In this document: piece after piece, positions 6,373 through 7,843 of the stretch
Layout of the letters: every line of letters begins with the position of its first letter
How positions within the stretch are numbered: position 1 is the first letter of the stretch
From: Collinsella sp.
GTDB lineage: Bacteria; Actinomycetota; Coriobacteriia; Coriobacteriales; Coriobacteriaceae
Assembly: GCA_022745215.1 (NCBI GenBank)
Contig: JAIIWC010000066.1
Span: 1-7,843 of the forward strand
Length of the DNA: 7,843 nucleotides
Direction of reading: 5' to 3'
Notes under the pieces: generated by a model
The model's database searches: none
What the model saw: the letters and a program-made list of their open reading frames with translations, nothing else
Told to the model about the DNA's origin: nothing
Made by a program: the position numbers and the translations under genes

Positions 6373-6768
6373 TTAGAGGACGAGCTGGTGGTAGTCGGCG
6401 GGGGTTATGTGGGCTTCGGTGGCGGCGCGGAAAGCGGCGAGGGCGTCGCCCGAGAACGGCATAGCCCAGCACAGGCCGCAGCCGGCGGTGATGGAACCGG
6501 GCAGCGGCATAATGCGCCCGGGCACGCCGGCGTCCAAGCACAGCTGCTCGCATTCCATCACATCGAAGGTGCTATCGAACGACACGATTATCTTGCGTTC
6601 GTGGTCGAGAGCATCGTCGGACGGAGCCTCGCGATGCGACTCGCGATACGCAGCCGCCGCGGCCTCTTCCTCGGCTGTATGCCCGCAGCCGCCACAGCCG
6701 CAGGTGCAGGGCTCAGAGCCGTCACAAGTGCAAGGTTCCCCGGTGTCGGGGCAGATATCGTGAGACAT
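6373..6768 (-). CDS. DUF3343 (putative Se/S carrier-like) protein with Cys-rich N-terminus
   Basis: A 131-residue protein in two parts. Residues 1-30 are Cys-rich: C6, C13, C15, C21, C23, C25 and C28 plus H30, with a small internal repeat (GEPCTCD, SEPCTCG), resembling a metal- or selenium-binding tail. After an Ala/Glu-rich linker, residues 58-131 match the DUF3343 family: a beta strand IIVSFDST, a helix with EQLCLDAGVP, then RIMPLPGSITAGCGLCWAMP with the conserved GCG (C97) and an extra C100. The family, labelled putative Se/S carrier-like in Pfam as I recall it, often sits near selenium genes. Start: ATG 6768 follows GGGAG with 5-nt spacing, whereas the upstream ATG 6780 has no ribosome binding site. 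It begins 15 nt after mobA and is probably cotranscribed, with selC just beyond. Plausible role: thiol-bound selenium or sulfur delivery to Sec synthesis or a molybdenum cofactor. Function is unproven; the domain call is good. Confidence 0.8.
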   Translation of the reverse strand: MSHDICPDTGEPCTCDGSEPCTCGCGGCGHTAEEEAAAAAYRESHREAPSDDALDHERKIIVSFDSTFDVMECEQLCLDAGVPGRIMPLPGSITAGCGLCWAMPFSGDALAAFRAATEAHITPADYHQLVL

Positions 6769-6773
6769 GGCAT

Positions 6774-6778
6774 CTCCC
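6774..6778 (-). promoter_or_regulatory. Ribosome binding site of the DUF3343 gene
   Basis: GGGAG on the minus strand, 5 nt before ATG 6768. It overlaps the alternative upstream ATG (6780-6778), which decides the start in favour of 6768. Confidence 0.65.
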
Positions 6779-6783
6779 ATCGT

Positions 6784-7416
6784 CTAGGCGAGCAGTTCGG
6801 CTGCCGCAAATTCTTCGGGCGTATTGACGTTTTCGAAGCAGAGCGTGGAGCCGGCCGCCTCGATAATTTGTGGCTCGTCTAGATAGCCGGCATGCACTCG
6901 GTCGATCAGGCAGCGGATGCGTTGACGATCGCCGGCGAGCAGCTCGCGAGCCACCGGCGCACAGGCCTCGCGACGCCAGACGGCGCACAGCGGCTCAATC
7001 CCCCGCTCCTCGCGCGGGACGCACACGTCGAGCGGACCCTCCTTGACCCGATCCGCAAGCGCCCCGATCAGTTCTGGCGAGACGAACGGCATATCGCAGG
7101 CGACGATCGCCAAGAGGGGCAACCGAGCGGCAGTCAGTGAGCTCGCGATGCCGCGCATGGCACCGGCGGGGCCGTCGACGTCCATCACCACGCGGGGACG
7201 CAGTCCGTCAAACTCGCGCTCCTCAAGATAGACGAGCTCCTCGGGGCGCGAGGTCGTCACAACAAGCTCGCTGCCGACCAGGGTGAGCCGTTCCAGCACG
7301 CGCTCGATCAGTGGCTTGCCGCAAAATGGCATGCGCGCCTTGTCGCAACCCATGCGCGACGACAGCCCGCCCGCCTGAACGACGCAAGAAAGATCGGCCC
7401 GTCTTACGGTAGTCAT
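6784..7416 (-). CDS. mobA: Molybdenum cofactor guanylyltransferase (MobA)
   Basis: A 210-residue cytoplasmic nucleotidyltransferase that joins GMP to molybdopterin to give the guanine-dinucleotide cofactor of formate dehydrogenases and other DMSO-reductase family enzymes. The signature QAGGLSSRMGCDKA (14-27) matches the MobA pattern LAGGxSxRMGxDKA; DGPAGAMRGI (81-90), CDMPF (107-111) and NVNTPEEF (196-203) are further family motifs. The AGG rather than AAG at the nucleotide site favours the guanine-specific MobA over the cytosine-specific MocA. Start: ATG 7416 gives MTTVRRADLSCVVQAGG with GGGGGTG about 9 nt upstream; in-frame ATGs at 7434, 7440 and further upstream would add residues not expected in the family. 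It follows selC on the same strand after a terminator and precedes the DUF3343 gene by 15 nt. The pairing with selC fits Sec-containing formate dehydrogenase, which needs both. Confidence 0.92.
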   Translation of the reverse strand: MTTVRRADLSCVVQAGGLSSRMGCDKARMPFCGKPLIERVLERLTLVGSELVVTTSRPEELVYLEEREFDGLRPRVVMDVDGPAGAMRGIASSLTAARLPLLAIVACDMPFVSPELIGALADRVKEGPLDVCVPREERGIEPLCAVWRREACAPVARELLAGDRQRIRCLIDRVHAGYLDEPQIIEAAGSTLCFENVNTPEEFAAAELLA

Positions 7417-7480
7417 ACGGCAAAACACCCCCATCGGCATGCTCGAAACCCGAAGCACGAAGCCACATGCCATTGCCCAT

Positions 7481-7510
7481 AAAGTAGGCGACATGACGGC
7501 TCCGTATCAA
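7481..7510 (-). promoter_or_regulatory. Candidate promoter of mobA
   Basis: On the minus strand TTGATA (7510-7505, 5 of 6 to consensus), an 18-nt spacer and TACTTT (7486-7481, 3 of 6). The -35 overlaps the end of the selC terminator T-tract. It would give a leader of about 60 nt. The weak -10 keeps confidence low. Confidence 0.3.
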
Positions 7511-7563
7511 AACAAAACAGCGCCTTTGCGGCACGCAGCAAGACCGCGAGCACAAAAGCGCTG
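7509..7563 (-). terminator. Intrinsic terminator of selC
   Basis: On the minus strand CAGCGCTTTTGTG (7563-7551) pairs over 13 bp, with two G-T pairs, with CGCAAAGGCGCTG (7530-7518), around a 20-nt loop, followed by TTTTGTTTT (7517-7509). It begins 9 nt after the tRNA CCA, so selC is its own transcription unit and mobA needs another promoter or read-through. Confidence 0.85.
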
Positions 7564-7571
7564 GTAGCGTA

Positions 7572-7668
7572 TGGCGGGAACGTATGTGAATCGAACACAT
7601 CCAAGACGTTTTGCACGCCTCGCAACGGTTTTGAGGACCGCGGAGCCCACCGGAGCCCATCCGTTCCC
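7572..7668 (-). tRNA. selC: Selenocysteine tRNA, anticodon UCA
   Basis: A 97-nt tRNA with encoded CCA (7574-7572) and discriminator G (7575), close to the 95 nt of E. coli selC. Hallmarks of tRNA-Sec: a long acceptor stem GGGAACG(G) with CGTTCCC, a 6-bp D stem GGGCTC/GGGCTC closed by G-T pairs around the 4-nt loop CGGT, the anticodon loop CCTCAAA with TCA (7634-7632), a long variable arm of 8 bp (CGAGGCGT with ACGTCTTG) and the T arm ATGTG-TTCGATT-CACAT. The eighth acceptor position is a G opposite A. Its presence means the organism decodes UGA as selenocysteine and should have selA, selB and selD elsewhere. It is preceded by an extended -10 element and followed by a strong terminator. Confidence 0.95.
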
Positions 7669-7680
7669 AAGTGCGGCGAT

Positions 7681-7689
7681 ATTTTACCA
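7681..7689 (-). promoter_or_regulatory. Extended -10 promoter element of selC
   Basis: The minus strand reads TGGTAAAAT: a TGn extension with TAAAAT matching the consensus at 5 of 6 positions. No good -35 at 16-18 nt. Transcription would start near 7674, a few bases before the mature tRNA end at 7668. tRNA-Leu in this window uses the same promoter style. Confidence 0.55.
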
Positions 7690-7730
7690 AACCAGGCAGC
7701 CCACAGCCGCAAAGGGCACCAGGACAGCTA

Positions 7731-7810
7731 TTTGGGACAAGGGATGATTTTTCTGGGACGGGGATTAAAAAATCATTGTGTACCTAATGATTTTTTAATC
7801 CCCATTACAG
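7731..7810. repeat. REP-like element with AT-rich inverted repeat
   Basis: A perfect 18-bp inverted repeat, 7760-7777 and 7786-7803 (GGGGATTAAAAAATCATT and its complement), surrounds an 8-nt loop. The symmetry extends outward to 25 nt per arm (7753-7777 and 7786-7810) with 3 mismatches confined to the segment opposite GGGAC, as if the right arm has decayed. A second half-copy, TTTGGGACAAGGGATGATTT, starts at 7731, upstream. The core TGGGACGGGG is shared exactly with the element at 731-860. No open reading frame of note occurs between selC and the right edge. Confidence 0.75.
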
Positions 7811-7813
7811 TTT

Positions 7814-7839
7814 GAGTCGTCCGAAAGGGCGGCTCTTTT
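7814..7839 (+). terminator. Terminator-like hairpin on the plus strand
   Basis: GAGTCGTCC (7814-7822) pairs with GGGCGGCTC (7827-7835) over 9 bp with two G-T pairs, closed by a GAAA tetraloop and followed by TTTT. It has the form of an intrinsic terminator read on the plus strand, yet no plus-strand gene lies to its left in the window. It may end stray transcription from the repeat or belong to the repeat unit. Confidence 0.5.
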
Positions 7840-7843
7840 CCGT

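Noticed and set aside
6373..6768. An in-frame UGA selenocysteine codon in the DUF3343 gene, given its closeness to selC
   Set aside because: The frame is open with Cys codons throughout and ends in TAA; no internal TGA is used. The same is true of the hydroxylase, gdhA and mobA frames.
7417..7494. Longer MobA start at 7494, 7440 or 7434
   Set aside because: The nucleotide-binding signature starts about 14 residues after ATG 7416, as usual for MobA; the extension lies in the gap after the selC terminator and contains the candidate promoter.
7413..7712. A minus-strand open frame of 99 codons crossing selC
   Set aside because: It overlaps the complete tRNA-Sec and its terminator and has no recognisable protein.
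7760..7803. The 18-bp AT-rich inverted repeat as an intrinsic terminator
   Set aside because: Neither strand has a U-tract after the stem (ATTACAG on plus, GTCCCAG on minus). The shared core with other repeats fits a REP-like element better.

Overview
The window is a high-GC stretch in which every supported gene lies on the minus strand. Protein content, codon use and intergenic repeats built around a GGGACGGGG core suggest an anaerobic gut actinobacterium of the Coriobacteriia, most likely Collinsella. The genus is an inference from composition and remembered gene context, not a search result.

Right end to left end, in the direction of transcription: (1) an intergenic block with an AT-rich inverted repeat and a plus-strand terminator-like hairpin (7731-7839); (2) selC, the selenocysteine tRNA with anticodon UCA (7572-7668), with its own extended -10 element and a strong intrinsic terminator; (3) mobA (molybdopterin nucleotidyltransferase), followed 15 nt later by a small Cys-rich protein carrying a DUF3343 (putative Se/S carrier-like) domain; (4) a repeat with a GGGGACAGG core; (5) gdhA, an NADP-type glutamate dehydrogenase, monocistronic with a good terminator; (6) a two-gene operon with 1-nt overlap encoding a FAD subunit and a fused 2Fe-2S/molybdopterin hydroxylase resembling E. 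coli YgfM/XdhD; (7) a large, almost perfect inverted repeat resembling a REPIN (two REP-like hairpins facing each other) abutting the hydroxylase stop codon; (8) tRNA-Leu(UAG); (9) the 5' end of tig (trigger factor), running off the left edge.

The unifying theme is selenium and molybdenum. selC supplies Sec for selenoproteins such as formate dehydrogenases, which also need the guanine-dinucleotide molybdenum cofactor that MobA makes. The DUF3343 family has been linked to selenium handling, and XdhD-type enzymes belong to the molybdenum hydroxylases associated with a labile selenium cofactor and with anaerobic purine use. gdhA (ammonia assimilation) sits between the two halves; it could be incidental, although purine breakdown releases ammonia.

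No CRISPR array, phage gene or transposase gene is visible. The most interesting material is the Se/Mo gene grouping, the Cys-rich extension of the DUF3343 protein, and the family of inverted repeats at gene ends with no transposase in sight.
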